Shown here piece after piece: positions 32,585 through 44,316 of a stretch of 64,000 nt of DNA (position 1 is the first letter of the stretch; each line of letters starts with the position of its first letter). Location of the stretch: positions 289,922,966 through 289,986,965 of the forward strand of contig CM057009.1 of assembly GCA_029891345.1 (NCBI GenBank), in the 5' to 3' direction. The position numbers and the translations under genes are program-made. Below the pieces are notes generated by a model, which was not told the DNA's origin, made no database searches, and worked only from the letters and a program-made list of their open reading frames with translations. This DNA is from Dryococelus australis (taxonomy: Eukaryota > Arthropoda > Insecta > Phasmatodea > Phasmatidae).

Positions 32585-35035
32585 AAAGTACAACTGGTCG
32601 TGAAATCTTTTCGTGGAAATGCGGGTTCCCCTAGGTATAAGTAACGCAAATTTGAGATTAATAAGACATAAATGATTTAAGACATTCAAGGTTCGTATTT
32701 TAGATGCACAGTGCTATGACGGTTTGATGTAAGAAACACGTGTTAACGCTATTAGAGAGCAAGTACCGATTTGTTTTCGATTTTTAACGACATATTGAAT
32801 TGTGAAAGAATTATTCTCTGACAGCGGCAGAGCTGAATCTTAGCATATGTATGTGTGTACGTTGGATATATTAATATTCTTAATGCAATAAGGTAGCTAA
32901 TTATTTTCTACCAAACTTTACATAGTCAGAAACTAATGAGACAATTTAAATCATTCTTTAGTTAACATTGTATCTCCTGTCTGAATAAATTAAGCTTTTA
33001 TAGGATATTTCAGAAAGTTTTCATAATAGTCCTACCGTATTCGGTATACAAAAGTATTGTGAAATACGGTGGCTATAGTAATAATTTTATGTAGACGAAA
33101 AATTTTCAAAATTGTTTCCTTGCTTTTGTTTTTTGTTATACCATTAATGTAAACCGTAGTAGTGATTTTAATAAGTCGTGTTATAGGTAACTACATTATG
33201 AATGATTTCTACAAATAATAATTTCTTTACCGTCTAGGGAGATTATGTTGCCTGAGAAATGTAGTATATATATTATTTCGCAGGATCTATTGAGCAGGTT
33301 AGCTCCACATTGGGTAGACGAGTACTTCAATGGAGCACAAGTAAGTTTTGCTAATGAACCTAATACTGTGAAATTAAGAAGTCTTAAAAATTTTTGGAGT
33401 CATATAGAACCTATATATTGGATACCTTTGAGCGGAGTTCAAATAAATTTATTTAGTTTAAGAGTACGGAGTCAGTGAATTGAGTTATAATCACATAATG
33501 TTTGTGTGTGTTTGTATATTCTACGAACTTAGCTATCGCTTAACTAATTTTGATAATAATTTACACTATAAGAATTTTACAAAAAGGTAAATGCACTTTT
33601 TCATCTGGCTAGGACATGTAAAAAAAAAAATCACTTGGGTGATATATATATGTATATATGTGCTGGATTTAGAGAAATTTCTAGGTAATGGCTTACGGCC
33701 CCATAAATATAAATATTGCAGCTGTCCAATGGCCAGCAATCTATGGCGAAGGCCACCTGGGTGAGTGCGGAGTGCAAAGTTATGTGTGGGCGACGACAGG
33801 TGAGGTATTCGTGGTGTGTATGGACGAGAGGGCGTGAAACTCGGCGAGTGAAGACTACTGTGTGTGAGGGCGCTCGGAGGACTCTAGAACATTGCGGACT
33901 GGCGGGACATGGACTAAACTGAGGTGGGACTGAGTGAACATATAATACGGATTTTATTGTAAATATTGGAACTCAAATATTGACTGATTTTTTTAATTAT
34001 TTAATTGTGGTAATATCTTTGAGGTAATTGTAAATTGCTCTATTGATTAAAGTCATTAATTACAAACAGCTAGTAATAATGTAATTATGATATTTTGATT
34101 CGAGGGATTTGTGTTTATTGTAAATAAAATTAGGAAATTATAATTGACTTATTTATTTAATTAAGACCTCCTTTTCTTAACGAACTTTGTTTAGCCCACT
34201 GACTATGAGAGAGAAATTGTAAAAATACAGACTTTTGCAAAGAGAAATATAAAAAATAGCGTAATTAATGTAACTTTGATAAGGGTTATGAGTAGATTTT
34301 AAACGATTTTTTAAATCTTTTGGAATATTTTATAGTATTTTATAATAATATATTTTATTGATAAGTAATAGACTTACACAATTTATATGTTTTATAAACA
34401 TTTATTTTTTGTTTGAATATTGAATATATTAATATAATGTTTACATGTTATTTGATATGTTCTCGCTTTATATCAGAAGGTTAACCGGTTGAGAGTTTTC
34501 ATATTATACTGCCCTTGAAATTTAACATTTTAACCGACATCCGCTTCCATGGCTTACGCGAAATGCGAACAGGTACCCTCGTGACTTCACATATGGAGAC
34601 CGCCTGAAAATAACTTTCTACAAAACTTTTTCCTTAGCTACCTTTCATTGCCGGCAATACTTCCCAGTAAAATCGCAATCATTGGCATCGTGTAAACAAG
34701 TGTAAATCGTGTAATTTGCTTTCACTTCACATTTGCCCGTTCATTTGATGGGAATTTTATTGCAAGGAAACTTCTACAAAATTCTGTCGTAATACACGGA
34801 CCAAAACGAAGTGTTTACCGCAAAGTATGACGTCCAACTTAAAAAGGCAAATAGAGGCAGTACCACTAGTCATTTTGGAATTTATCTTTATATAGCTTTA
34901 TTTCATATTCCTAAATATAAAAGCTTGGAAAAAAATAAGTTTGTGTGAATAGACATATCGCACTCAAGTTTGCGATTAATAGTTCACATGCTGCGCATAC
35001 AGCATGTGAAGTACGCATTGTTAACATTTGAATGA
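32585..35035. other. AT-rich, with one GC-richer patch at 33.7-33.93 kb
   Basis: No gene is supported except the weak exon candidate at 33.24-33.34 kb. The 33716-33930 patch is GC-richer and has a 68-codon frame with no domain. Confidence 0.35.
33238..33340 (+). CDS. weak candidate internal exon
   Basis: An open stretch is framed by TTTCTTTACCGTCTAG (acceptor-like, ends 33237) and a consensus donor CAA|GTAAGT (33341). A second acceptor-like TTATTTCGCAG ends at 33283, which would give a clean 19-codon exon. The reading is DLLSRLAPHWVDEYFNGAQ, protein-like but unrecognised. Splice motifs occur by chance in AT-rich DNA, and no partner exon was found. Confidence 0.2.
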
Positions 35036-35089
35036 CAAGTTTCCATGAGGGAGAAAGTTAGTACATGTAAACTAGGGGAACTTACGCCG

Positions 35090-35665
35090 CCGTGATAGAG
35101 AGTGGGTGAGTTTTTGGTTGGCTAGGGGAGGGACGCATGATCATGAGAGAGTTGGTCACCGGAGGTGGCGCTGAGGCAACTTCACTGGCGGCCGCGCTCG
35201 TAAACGTGCGAGCTGCGTGCGCGCGCAGCATATACTGCCTCACTTACTCCACGCATGCTGCCGCCAGCCCAGCCGCGGCGCGACTGAAGTTCGCTTCATT
35301 CATCCGAGAGACGCTCAATTCCCCTCCCGCGATCGAACATCGTGCACTTCCCCTCCGGCGGCAGCACTAACAGCTGGCACTTCCCCTCCGGCGGCAGCAC
35401 TACGAGCTGGCACTTCCCCTCCGACGGCCTTCCAAACCAACCACCCATCCCTTCCCCTACTTCGCTCTTCACTCCAGACTCCCTTTCACTCTCGTTGCAC
35501 AACTTGCGCGGCGTCCTTGTCTGACTGTCTCGTTTCCGCCCTCCGTCCTTTTCCACCCCTTCATTTTATCGTACGCCCTTCTTCAACCGTACGCCCACCC
35601 GCGCGTGACGCCCGAGCCACGTCCGGGAATCCCGGAGCTCGCGTTTAAGAGAACCTATCCCCCGC
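35090..35665. promoter_or_regulatory. CpG-rich island, possible host promoter
   Basis: The strongest CpG-rich block of the window, about 550 bases, with GCGGCCGCGC, CGTGCGCGCGCAGC and a CT-rich second half. No TATA box. Several frames are open through it, as expected from its composition, but none has a domain. It looks like an unmethylated promoter or 5' untranslated exon; the strand is undetermined. Confidence 0.4.
35344..35430. repeat. 33-bp tandem repeat, ~2.7 units, in the CpG island
   Basis: GCACTTCCCCTCCGGCGGCA starts at 35344, 35377 and 35410. The 33-bp period keeps frame (LPLRRQH in one plus frame, LPPEGKCQ on minus). The third unit is partial. Confidence 0.85.
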
Positions 35666-35669
35666 CATA

Positions 35670-37225
35670 TCGGATTCTTGTTTTTTATCTTGTTTATATT
35701 CTTAAAAAAGACATATTTCGAAAGTATACCTATATAGTATATTCCACGGAGGTAGGAGTATACAGGAGTTGGAATGTTGTGACGTAGTAGAAGCCACTGG
35801 ACATAGGCGGTTTTACTATGGACGCTCCAGCCGCCATATTGACTGTAGCCCAAATCATTGTGTTTACGTTGTATGACGTGAGGAAGGTTACTTTCGTAGT
35901 ATTTGGTGTTGAATAAAAGGATGGTTACAATTCAGGCGTTAAGTTTCACTAGTTTATTATTGGCTTGCGTTAGTTGTGTAATCAAATAATGTTCCCATAA
36001 AGCTACCGATCGTCAGATCACACATGCCCAGTATTCGGTTATGGGCGACAATAAGCTCTTGTTTTAGATATAGCATAACAAGCGTGCTACCGCTACCGTG
36101 TGGTAGAATATCGTTTACACCCATTTTTAATTATTATTATCTTCCTAAAATATACCTACGGTACTTGCTGGTATGTTGGCGACGTCACACATTTTGATGT
36201 TGACAACTAAGTTACAACTAAATTACGACGTGAGAAAGGATATATTTCTTGAGAGTGTTCAAATTTACAAAAATATGGCATTGTAGTTGATTTTCGTGAG
36301 GCAGTAGGCAAATGTTATAGGTATATGAGACGCAGGTTGCTTATCACTAATGAGAACAACAAAACAGCGACCAGCAGCCTAGAAGAGTTTTGGATGGCAA
36401 AGTTCACATGTTCTTGGGCCACGAATAAATAGTTATTTGGTGGCCTTTCTATTTTAATTCCCTAACACTGACAATCACTTGAGAGTTTTGTTTCCAATAT
36501 GACTTCATCTCCTGTATACATATTTGATGTCATTATGGTATATGGTTTCTGGTAGATATTTGAACTCCGATTTTAGTTATTCCCTCTCTTTTTATTACAT
36601 TATATATGTGTTCTGATTTTAGTTTTATATTTAACTATCCCTGATTGTAAGGTACAGTTTAATTTATTGCTTCTGCAATATTGCACAGGGCTAAATTACC
36701 CGTGGTACATAACTAAAACTCTGAAATTAGAATTTTTACTGCATTGCCTGCACTGGACAATCATGTATTTTAACAACGTTTCAGAAGAAAAATGAGGGGG
36801 GGGGGCGATACATATCTGGGTAATTTTATTTCCTATATCTACAAATATTGCGTTTATCTTTCTCCAAAAGTGTAATTTAGTTCCAAGGGCTTAGTCAGTC
36901 ATTTACCACGATTTTAATTCAGCCTAACATGCTAAAAATTTTCACATTGTGAGTTACAACACTTTTCCTTTTATTTGAAACAATTGAATTTGTTACAATG
37001 GGATATAATTTCTATAAATACAATTTTAGAGATAATACAGCAACCGCCCTATTATCATGGTTAGGGTAAAACGTGTGAATACCTATTCACCAACATTTTA
37101 CGTTACTTTAGCAGTTTGATTAGATTAGGATACACTGTTGAACTACAATGGGTGAAATATGCATTCATCACAATGGTGTCGATAACAAGTGCACATGTAG
37201 CCTACTAACCACTGCCAAAGTGGTC

Positions 37226-37257
<32 letters not shown>

Positions 37258-37850
37258 TTACAAAATGTATTTGTTGTTACCTACCAACTCGTACAATTGT
37301 TATTTTTAGTGTGAAATTCTCCTCTAGATACATTAAAAAATATACATTTTCCATATCTCAGAGCCACGTAGCAGAAACTTGGCAAACAGACACCCCTCTA
37401 AGAAAAAGCATTGTCGCTAGAAGCAGTTTATTTAGCTGAACCTGCAATGCTGCTTGCAGCAGTAACGGCCAGTGCTACGGCAGCGCTTTGTGGCCACACA
37501 TATTGTTTAGTGAAAATGATATTTGATTTACAAATAACTCTTAATTAAAATTATGAAGTTTAGCTGCATTTATGAAAATTGGAAGAAAAATCGGATCATT
37601 GCATTATTCAGCTCCAAAGACAACGCTGTCACTGGTATTTTCTGTCGTCTGAACAAACAAAAAATAATTTGAGTGGTGTATATTTAATATCATATGAGAC
37701 GAGATGTAAATTCAATTTAATATGAAACTTGCTTTATGTATTCATTCAGAGAACATCAAATTTTAAAAAAAATTAACATATTCTTTTAACTATTTTTTTT
37801 TTAAGTCAAAATGATAGTGTAAGATTTGGGAGTCACTTAACAATTGAGAA
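35670..37850. other. AT-rich, no gene recognised
   Basis: Contains a (CA)n microsatellite at about 37228-37253 and a G-run near 36795. No coding family is seen. Confidence 0.4.
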
Positions 37851-37854
37851 TTTC

Positions 37855-38015
37855 AGAGTTGATGAGGGTGAAGTGATATGGATATGGAGCAGCAATGAAA
37901 GGTTATGATGGGGGAAACCACAGCAACCTGAGAAAACCAACCAGCTTGTGGCAACATCCGTTATGTTCCCCACATACGAACATCGAGGGCAACCTCACCA
38001 GGAATTAAATGGTTT
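37855..38015 (-). mobile_element. diverged family-1 SINE fragment
   Basis: Follows the minus-strand SINE at 6.5 kb: GGATATGGAGCAGCAATGAA, CCTGAGAAAACCAACCAGC, CCCACATACGAACATC. It is clearly older than the 6.45-kb copy and lacks the tRNA head. Confidence 0.6.
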
Positions 38016-38019
38016 TCAT

Positions 38020-39800
38020 GGAAAAACAACCATGCAATATTTAACAACCCTTAATCTAGGTGAAATAAAAAGTACGCAGTTTAAATGCACTGTTACGAAC
38101 TACCTGTGTGTACACACACATGCAGATATATAAATGAACGCATACATATAGTTGCAGAACAATATGATATTGTCCTGGAGGTATATAAACAAACACTGCT
38201 ACGTAATTAATAATGTGCTAAAAAATACAGTACTCAGATTGAAAATGTTTAAACCTCTAATGCAACTGTATGTCAAATCCAGCTGTTGTGAACACTGCAC
38301 TAGTTAGTACAACAGGGGCAAACTCCTCGCTTCAACCTGTAGATTGAAACGAAGGACATGAGTAGCACGGGCGTGATGGTCCTAGATTCAAAGGATGCTG
38401 CCTTTTGATTAATATGATTATCGATTTGATATCAAATTAATTGAAAGGGCTATTCAAGAAAGGGTTCATACTTATCCGATTTTAATCCGATCAAAAAATT
38501 CTTAATTTGATCTAAATCCGATTAAAATTTTCTTAATCCGATTAAAAATGGTAAGGGTCAATTTTTACTTGGCTTTCTTTCTTTCTTTTTGGGTGGGGGG
38601 GAATGGGGTTGTAGGAGCTCTGTACAATGTTGACGATGTGGTGTCCTGGAGGCCACTGAGCAGAGTGGTGGGTTGCAATGTCTTATATAGGTGTAGAGTT
38701 TAGTGCAATAGTGTGATAAGGCTATTTTTTTCTAATTTTTCTAATTTTGAGATATTTGTAGGGATGATGGTGGTAGATAGTCGATTTTTACGAATATACT
38801 TAACCCACGAGAGAAATTCAGCATGTTTAAGCGATTTCTATGTGTGGCCTAAAAGTAAATTTTATGTTTTTTTGGTGGTTATTGCTTGTAGATGGTAGAT
38901 AGACGACTTAGAAAGATGCGATTTTTGTGTTAAACGATCTGTTTTCGGAATGCAGTTAAACATTTGAGAATTTCAGAGTGTTCTACTTATGAATAAGTTA
39001 CACGCATCGAATCAGAAATTTCAAATAACTACGTGAATAATAAGTGGAATTGTGTGAGTCATGATGGTAAAAAAAGTTTCGAGCATAGAAATATAATTTA
39101 CACAAGAGATAATTTTAACTATGTGAATAACATCTGATGTCAACAAGTGTAAACTCACTAAACGAAAACCAGCTAGTCAGTATGAATAAATAGAGATTTC
39201 CAACCTTGCATTTAAATTATACGATTTAAATTTTGAACAGACACAATAGCATTATAGAAATACATGTACACTACTTAATGCCTCTTGCACATATATTGAG
39301 TATTTTTTAAAACATGTCCATTTGATGTTGAGTCTGATGTATTAATGAGTCCAATGTAGAATTATGTCCTCTTGTCCTCTTATAAGCTGTGTTTGTGTGG
39401 AGAGCCTGATTATATATGTGAAGCAAATCCGGCGTTTTGAAGGCAAATAAGTTGAAATATATGAGAAAAATCTGCATTCGTCCTACAACAGACAACGAAA
39501 CAATAATTTTTTAACTAAAGTCTCACTATTTTCAGAATTATTCACTTTCAATATTAATTATTTCGGTAAAATTGTAGGTACGCTCTGATGATATGAAGAA
39601 GTACATAAGCCCATGAAGCATAATTGTGCAACACTTTATACAGACGTACTACAAATTTCCATAAAGTGTGTGTCATATTTGTTAACACAAACGGTAATTT
39701 CGTCTACCAAACACAGAAATTGAAAATCTTATCGCAATAATGACTAAACACGTGGAAAACGTTTCCCGATAAAATAGTTTGTATTTTAAAATGTTAATCG
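38020..39800. other. no gene recognised
   Basis: Has a local run of AATCCGATTAAAA-like units at about 38475-38550 (short degenerate tandem repeat) and otherwise AT-rich sequence with short frames. Confidence 0.35.
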
Positions 39801-39829
39801 CGGGTAACACTATAGAGATGAAGGTAGGT

Positions 39830-40745
39830 GCGATGGCCGCCAGTGCGTAGTTTGAGCTGCCCCCCGAGGGTGGCCTCATTGGCCACCAAGTGTCTAGAGG
39901 TGTGGTGTTTAGCTGGTTCAGAGGAGTTGACGAGTAGCATTTCTGTCTCACACAAGTGCTGATGAGCGACTGCAATGGTGTCCACTGGGATAGCTGAGGT
40001 CACTTCGCTCCAGAACTCCCTACACCCCATTTCCCCTCCCCACCAAACCACATCTGCAGGACCCTGAGGTCAAGAAACTAGCTTGCAACCCATTTCCCCT
40101 CCCCACTTCTCGACAGTGAGCGCTGCCCAAAGCTGCCTGCAATCATCAAATGTTTTTGGTAATTTCTCAAGATGGCATCAACTGCCTCCTTGTGTTCACA
40201 TTGGGAGGACCCAGCCTGCACCCCCTCCCAAACCTACCCTCCACCCCTCAGAGCCAGTCCGACTCCTCGATGCCAACTACCCCTACACCACCTACCACCC
40301 CTCGTCTGAGTGTGTGGTTCTGGAGGTCATCCACCCGGGCTGCGTGCGATTGTCATTTTTTTCCACACTGAGTTAAGATGGCGGCAACTGCTTAGTTGCG
40401 TGCAGATCGGGAACAGGCTGCTCGTAACCAGCTTACCCTTTACCCCTCGCCCTCAGAACCGGCCCGAGTTCAGAGGAACGTGCCTCCTACCACCCCTACT
40501 CCCAAAGGCGACTTTTTCTGAAGACCTCCAGTATCAATCCATCCTGGTGCTCGCAAAAACCAGTTTTACATACCCCAGTCCTGAGGATGCTTTTTCGTAT
40601 TTTTTCGTGAGTTGTCGCTCCTGCAGTATCTGTTTCAAGACAACATACCCTCCCTGTTGGAGTATTCAGAACACTTTTTCTAGTGTTGGCTCCCCTGCTT
40701 CATATTGCCGACCCTCTGAATGCATACTCCTAGAGATTTAGCCTC
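39830..40745. repeat. degenerate ~200-340-bp repeat units with ATGGCGGCAACTGC motif
   Basis: Related starts at about 39833 (GATGGCCGCCAGTGCGTAG), 40172 (AAGATGGCATCAACTGCCTC) and 40377 (AAGATGGCGGCAACTGCTTA). After the second and third comes a CCC-rich segment with CCCTCAGAGCCAGTCCGACT or CCCTCAGAACCGGCCCGAG. The C-rich strand gives several proline-rich frames that I take as by-products. It may be an old tandem array of an unknown element. Confidence 0.5.
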
Positions 40746-40749
40746 ACTT

Positions 40750-42200
40750 GCTGTGGTTTTAACCTTATGCAACAGGTTGACTATATGAAGAGTGAAAAAA
40801 AAAATTACAAGTCCCTGAAATCAAGTTCCCAATATAAGCCACAGATTTAGAATTCAAACAACAACGAATGTATATTTGAATCAAGCAAACTATGATTTGT
40901 ATAATCACATAGAAATACAAGACAAATTTCTTCACTTGTTAAGAAATGTTTTCTACAAGTATTCGCTCGTTATTAAATTTGTTTACTATCAATTCGACGT
41001 ACAGAAGAGAAAAAATATTGGGAGAGATTTACGCAGCTCTTAACATCGATGTCTTGAGAGCCAATGAGTGTGAAGCGAGGCAAGAAGTCGTGCACGAGAT
41101 AGTAGGGGAAATGAGAGAGATTTCCGATAAAACACACAGACCAATGTCTATCACGACTCTACACATTGCGAAAAAATTTGTTTTTATGTCGTGACCTGCC
41201 CAGGGAGGCAAGCATGGTAACCAACACGTTCCCTTTCTTTACGTCTAACCAAAACATTTCCAACAGCAAAAATGTATTCCATGTAACATAAAATGTATAT
41301 ATTTCAATTTATTTAATATTTTAACAGTTTAAGATATACGTTTAACAAAATAGTATGAATACATGCGGAAATCATGTTCCTCAGAGTTTAAAAATAGCTA
41401 TTTCAACATTATTCTTACTTTCTTACTAAAAGATCCAAATTCTCGCAAATTTACAGAAAATATACTGCTATTTTTACATAACTTGAGTTGAATTATTTTA
41501 TTAAAATAAAGTTCAAATATATTATGTTTATCTTCTTCTCTGGACATCATCGTATTGTATCTTGAACAGGAACTCGTGTAATTTGTGTGCTTGTATGTAA
41601 AATTAAATATTTAAAATGTTTGCTGGAGTCTGTTCGCTGGTTTCTGGTGGATGCAGTCGTAGATCGAAGCCAAGGAGGGACAGACGTCATTGCTACCTGT
41701 CTCTGCAAAAGGTATGTGGGAATGCTCGCTTTCAATATATTCCCCTGGGGTGTTACAAATGTTGGTCAGCACAGCGTTGTGTCCTACTCCAAGTTGAGCA
41801 GACCAAGGTTTTCTCAAGATACTAACATGTTGCCTCATTCCTTTGCAAACCTTAATTCATTCATTCAGCTATGTTTGATTTTCTCCATTATTTTTTGTTA
41901 CTTTCCCTCATCCCTTCAAAGTTAGTTATTAAGTCAATAAAATTAAATTTTCTTTGTGAAAGCAAGCACAGTTATCCTGAATTTTTTTAATACAAGTCAT
42001 CAGCTCACCATTACTGATAGACACCTACTCATTTCTCTTCACTACCAATAAACCATCATTCATTAAACATAAGCTATTATGGAAAAAAGTTAGTCATCTG
42101 TGGAATTAAAAAATAATAATAAGCCTTACTATTTGTTTTAACACGAAAGAAAATGTTTTATTAAAAAAATTTCCTAATCACATTCAAGGCAGAATAAATT
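40750..42200. other. AT-rich, with one SINE tail, no gene recognised
   Basis: The SINE tail at 41030-41075 is listed separately. Frames at 41587-41925 have no domain. Confidence 0.35.
41030..41075 (-). mobile_element. family-1 SINE 3' tail fragment
   Basis: CAGCTCTTAACATCGATGTC followed by TTGAGAGCCAATGAGTGTGA is the reversed family-1 tail. Confidence 0.6.
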
Positions 42201-42204
42201 ATAC

Positions 42205-42735
42205 ATCATGGCATTAAACGTATTACATCACAAATTATAATGAAATACAATAATTTTTCTTACCATTACCTTCTGAAAAACATCACAACTTAAAATCATT
42301 ACTTCATGTTACATCACAACCTTAAATGAAATACAAACATTGTTTAGCACTGACTTCTGAAAAACAGTACACACCGAAAGCGTTAATGTATATTACATCA
42401 AAAATTATGAAATAAATACAATCTTTTTTTTTTTTATCATGTTAAAATTTACATGTTCAAGACAGACAGGCTTTTTTTTTAACCAAAAACTCCATCTTAC
42501 GTCACTAAAACTGTAAAAAAAAAATAAACCCATAATAACCTGATACAACTTCAAAAATATTCAATTACTCTATAATTTACATGTACAAGCCAAATAGGGT
42601 TTTTTTAAAACCAAAAACTCAATCTTACGTCACTAAAACTGTAAAAAAATAATCGCACCATAACATGATACAATTTCAAAAATATTCAATTACTCTATAG
42701 TTTACATGTACAAGCCAAACAGGCTTCTTAACCAT
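42205..42735. repeat. two adjacent AT-rich tandem arrays (~87 bp and ~126 bp)
   Basis: From about 42205 three units carry TTACATCACAAATTATAATG then CTTCTGAAAAACA, with a period near 85-90. From 42448 about 2.2 units begin TTTACATGTACAAGCCAAA and continue with CTTACGTCACTAAAACTGTA, with starts at 42448, 42576 and 42701 (period 125-128). Confidence 0.8.
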
Positions 42736-42834
42736 TAAAAAACACCCCTGTTCACCATTACGATGTCAAAATGTGTTTAGAGTGAAAAATTTAAATAATG
42801 ATATCATTGAAATAATAATAAAGTTTCTTAATAA

Positions 42835-43120
42835 GCTTTCTTAGCATCTTTCAAACTTTTTAAAATTTGTTAATACTTGAAAGAAATTTTTATCAGATTT
42901 AATGATTCGTCTTTGGAATCGTCAAACATTTTAATGAATTTTTTTAACTTTTATCGAAATTGTTTGACCTTAATGATTTCTCTGTAAAATTGTTTAAACT
43001 GAATGAATTTTTTTTAATCCTTTTCAAATTATTGAAATTTCTTTAAGACTCGTTACTAATGAATAATTTTGCTTTCAAATCGTTAGACCTGAATGAATTT
43101 TATTTATATTTTTGATCATT
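42835..43120. repeat. degenerate ~60-bp AT-rich array
   Basis: Units resembling TCAAATCGTTAGACCTGAATGA followed by ATTTTT recur near 42860, 42920, 42965, 43030 and 43080. They differ from each other more than the units of the neighbouring arrays. Confidence 0.55.
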
Positions 43121-43238
43121 AAACTGTAAAAAATTTTCAACCTATTACAAGTAAAAAATCATTACAATGTATTAATAATGAAAAAATTTGTGAAATTAGA
43201 CTACGGGAGGAATCATTCATAACTGAAAATGTGAATTT

Positions 43239-43502
43239 TCAATACAATTTATATCTAGGGTTAAGACCTAAGCTTAATTTGCGTTTCTTAACTGGAATAA
43301 CAAGTATTGGTGAAGGAGGTGGAGGAGGTAAGGAGATTGGGCTATAAATTATTTCATGCGATGATGGATTTAGTATAGGCGGAGGTGGAGAAATAAATTT
43401 ATATCGCGGTGTTTCAGGTGACAATCTTTCAATAGATGACTGACTTGGAGCAGGTGGTACAACGAAATTAAAATTTAAAAATTCGTCTAATTCCTGCAGC
43501 AA
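43239..43502 (-). CDS. proline-rich frame with nuclear-localisation-like motif, unidentified
   Basis: Minus strand, 86 codons without an ATG start, so it is a 3' exon or the end of a longer gene if real. It reads LQELDEFLNFNFVVPPAPSQ at the N-terminal side, then a Pro-rich stretch (FISPPPPILN; LPPPPPSPILV), and a basic motif PVKKRKLSL near the C-terminus, similar to a monopartite nuclear localisation signal. TTTGCTGCAG just before it could be a splice acceptor. It is downstream, on the same strand, of the minisatellite frame and the MSQSYEDYF frame. No family is recognised. Composition, acidic start and basic motif recall a small transcription-factor-like protein, but that is only an impression. 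Confidence 0.35.
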   Translation of the reverse strand: MLQELDEFLNFNFVVPPAPSQSSIERLSPETPRYKFISPPPPILNPSSHEIIYSPISLPPPPPSPILVIPVKKRKLSLGLNPRYKLY

Positions 43503-43557
43503 ATTACTATTGGTAAATACAGCTTTCGGAGAGATGTTTGGAGAGGAAACGTTATAT

Positions 43558-44316
43558 CTAACGGTCTACAACACGAGCAAATGTTGGGTGTCGGCAGTCG
43601 TTGCTCACCCGTTTTCTTCTCCTTAAGTCTAACGCTCCAAACATTGTAGGTGGGAGCACCGTGCCGGACGGTGCTGCATTCTTGGAAGATGTGGACGCAT
43701 TGGCTGACGAGGTTGTGGACACTCTCATAGACATGGGCACCGCGGCAGATAGTGCTGCACACTTGGAAGATGTGGACGCGGTATCTAATGGTGCTGAGGA
43801 CATGCTCATACACATGGGCAGCGTGCCGGACGGTGCTGCATTCTTGGAAGATGTGGACGCATTGGCTGACGAGGTTGTGGACACTCTCATAGACATGGGC
43901 ACCGCGGCAGATAGTGCTGCACACTTGGAAGATGTGGACGCGGTATCTAATGGTGCTGAGGACATGCTCATACACATGGGCAGCGTGCCGGACGGTGCTG
44001 CATTCTTGGAAGATGTGGACGCATTGGCTGACGAGGTTGTGGACACTCTCATAGACATGGGCACCGCGGCAGATAGTGCTGCACACTTGGAAGATGTGGA
44101 CGCATTGGCTGGCGAGCTTGTGGACACTCTCATAGACATGGGCACCGCGGCAGATAGTGCTGCACACTTGGAAGATGTGGACGCGGTATCTAATGGTGCT
44201 GAGGACATGCTCATACACATGGGCAGCGTGGCGGACAGTGCTGCAAACTTGGAAGATGTGGACGCAGTAGCTGATTGTGCTGTGGACACTCTCGTAGATG
44301 GTGATAATGACGCCAT
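43558..44316 (-). CDS. Ser/Ala/Thr-rich minisatellite frame, unidentified
   Basis: An ATG at 44316 in a fair start context (GGTGATGG) opens about 252 codons on the minus strand: MASLSPSTRVSTAQSATAST, then eight 27-residue units with ASTSSKCAALSAAVPMSMRV and ASTSSKNAAPSGTLPMCMSM, ending in a basic segment RRRKRVSND. Two other long frames cross the same DNA: a minus one (YEHVLSTIRYRVHIFQ units) and a plus one (FLEDVDALADEVVDTLIDMG units). The plus frame is the most protein-like but has no ATG before its first unit. Because the unit is 81 bp, any frame open in one unit stays open in all. Only the minus frame starting at 44316 has a proper ATG. Whether any is translated is unknown. Confidence 0.3.
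   Translation of the reverse strand: MASLSPSTRVSTAQSATASTSSKFAALSATLPMCMSMSSAPLDTASTSSKCAALSAAVPMSMRVSTSSPANASTSSKCAALSAAVPMSMRVSTTSSANASTSSKNAAPSGTLPMCMSMSSAPLDTASTSSKCAALSAAVPMSMRVSTTSSANASTSSKNAAPSGTLPMCMSMSSAPLDTASTSSKCAALSAAVPMSMRVSTTSSANASTSSKNAAPSGTVLPPTMFGALDLRRRKRVSNDCRHPTFARVVDR
43660..44305. repeat. 81-bp minisatellite, eight units of two types
   Basis: Units alternate between type A (CGGACGGTGCTGCATTCTTG) and type B (CAGATAGTGCTGCACACTTG). The order is A B A B A, a hybrid, B and a diverged last unit, so an A-B pair of 162 bp was itself duplicated. Copies of the same type are almost identical, so growth was recent. Differences between A and B fall at all codon positions in the plus frame, with no obvious synonymous bias. 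Confidence 0.92.

Noticed and set aside
40083-40741. Proline-rich frames
   Set aside because: By-products of C-rich repeat units; frames are not kept between units.
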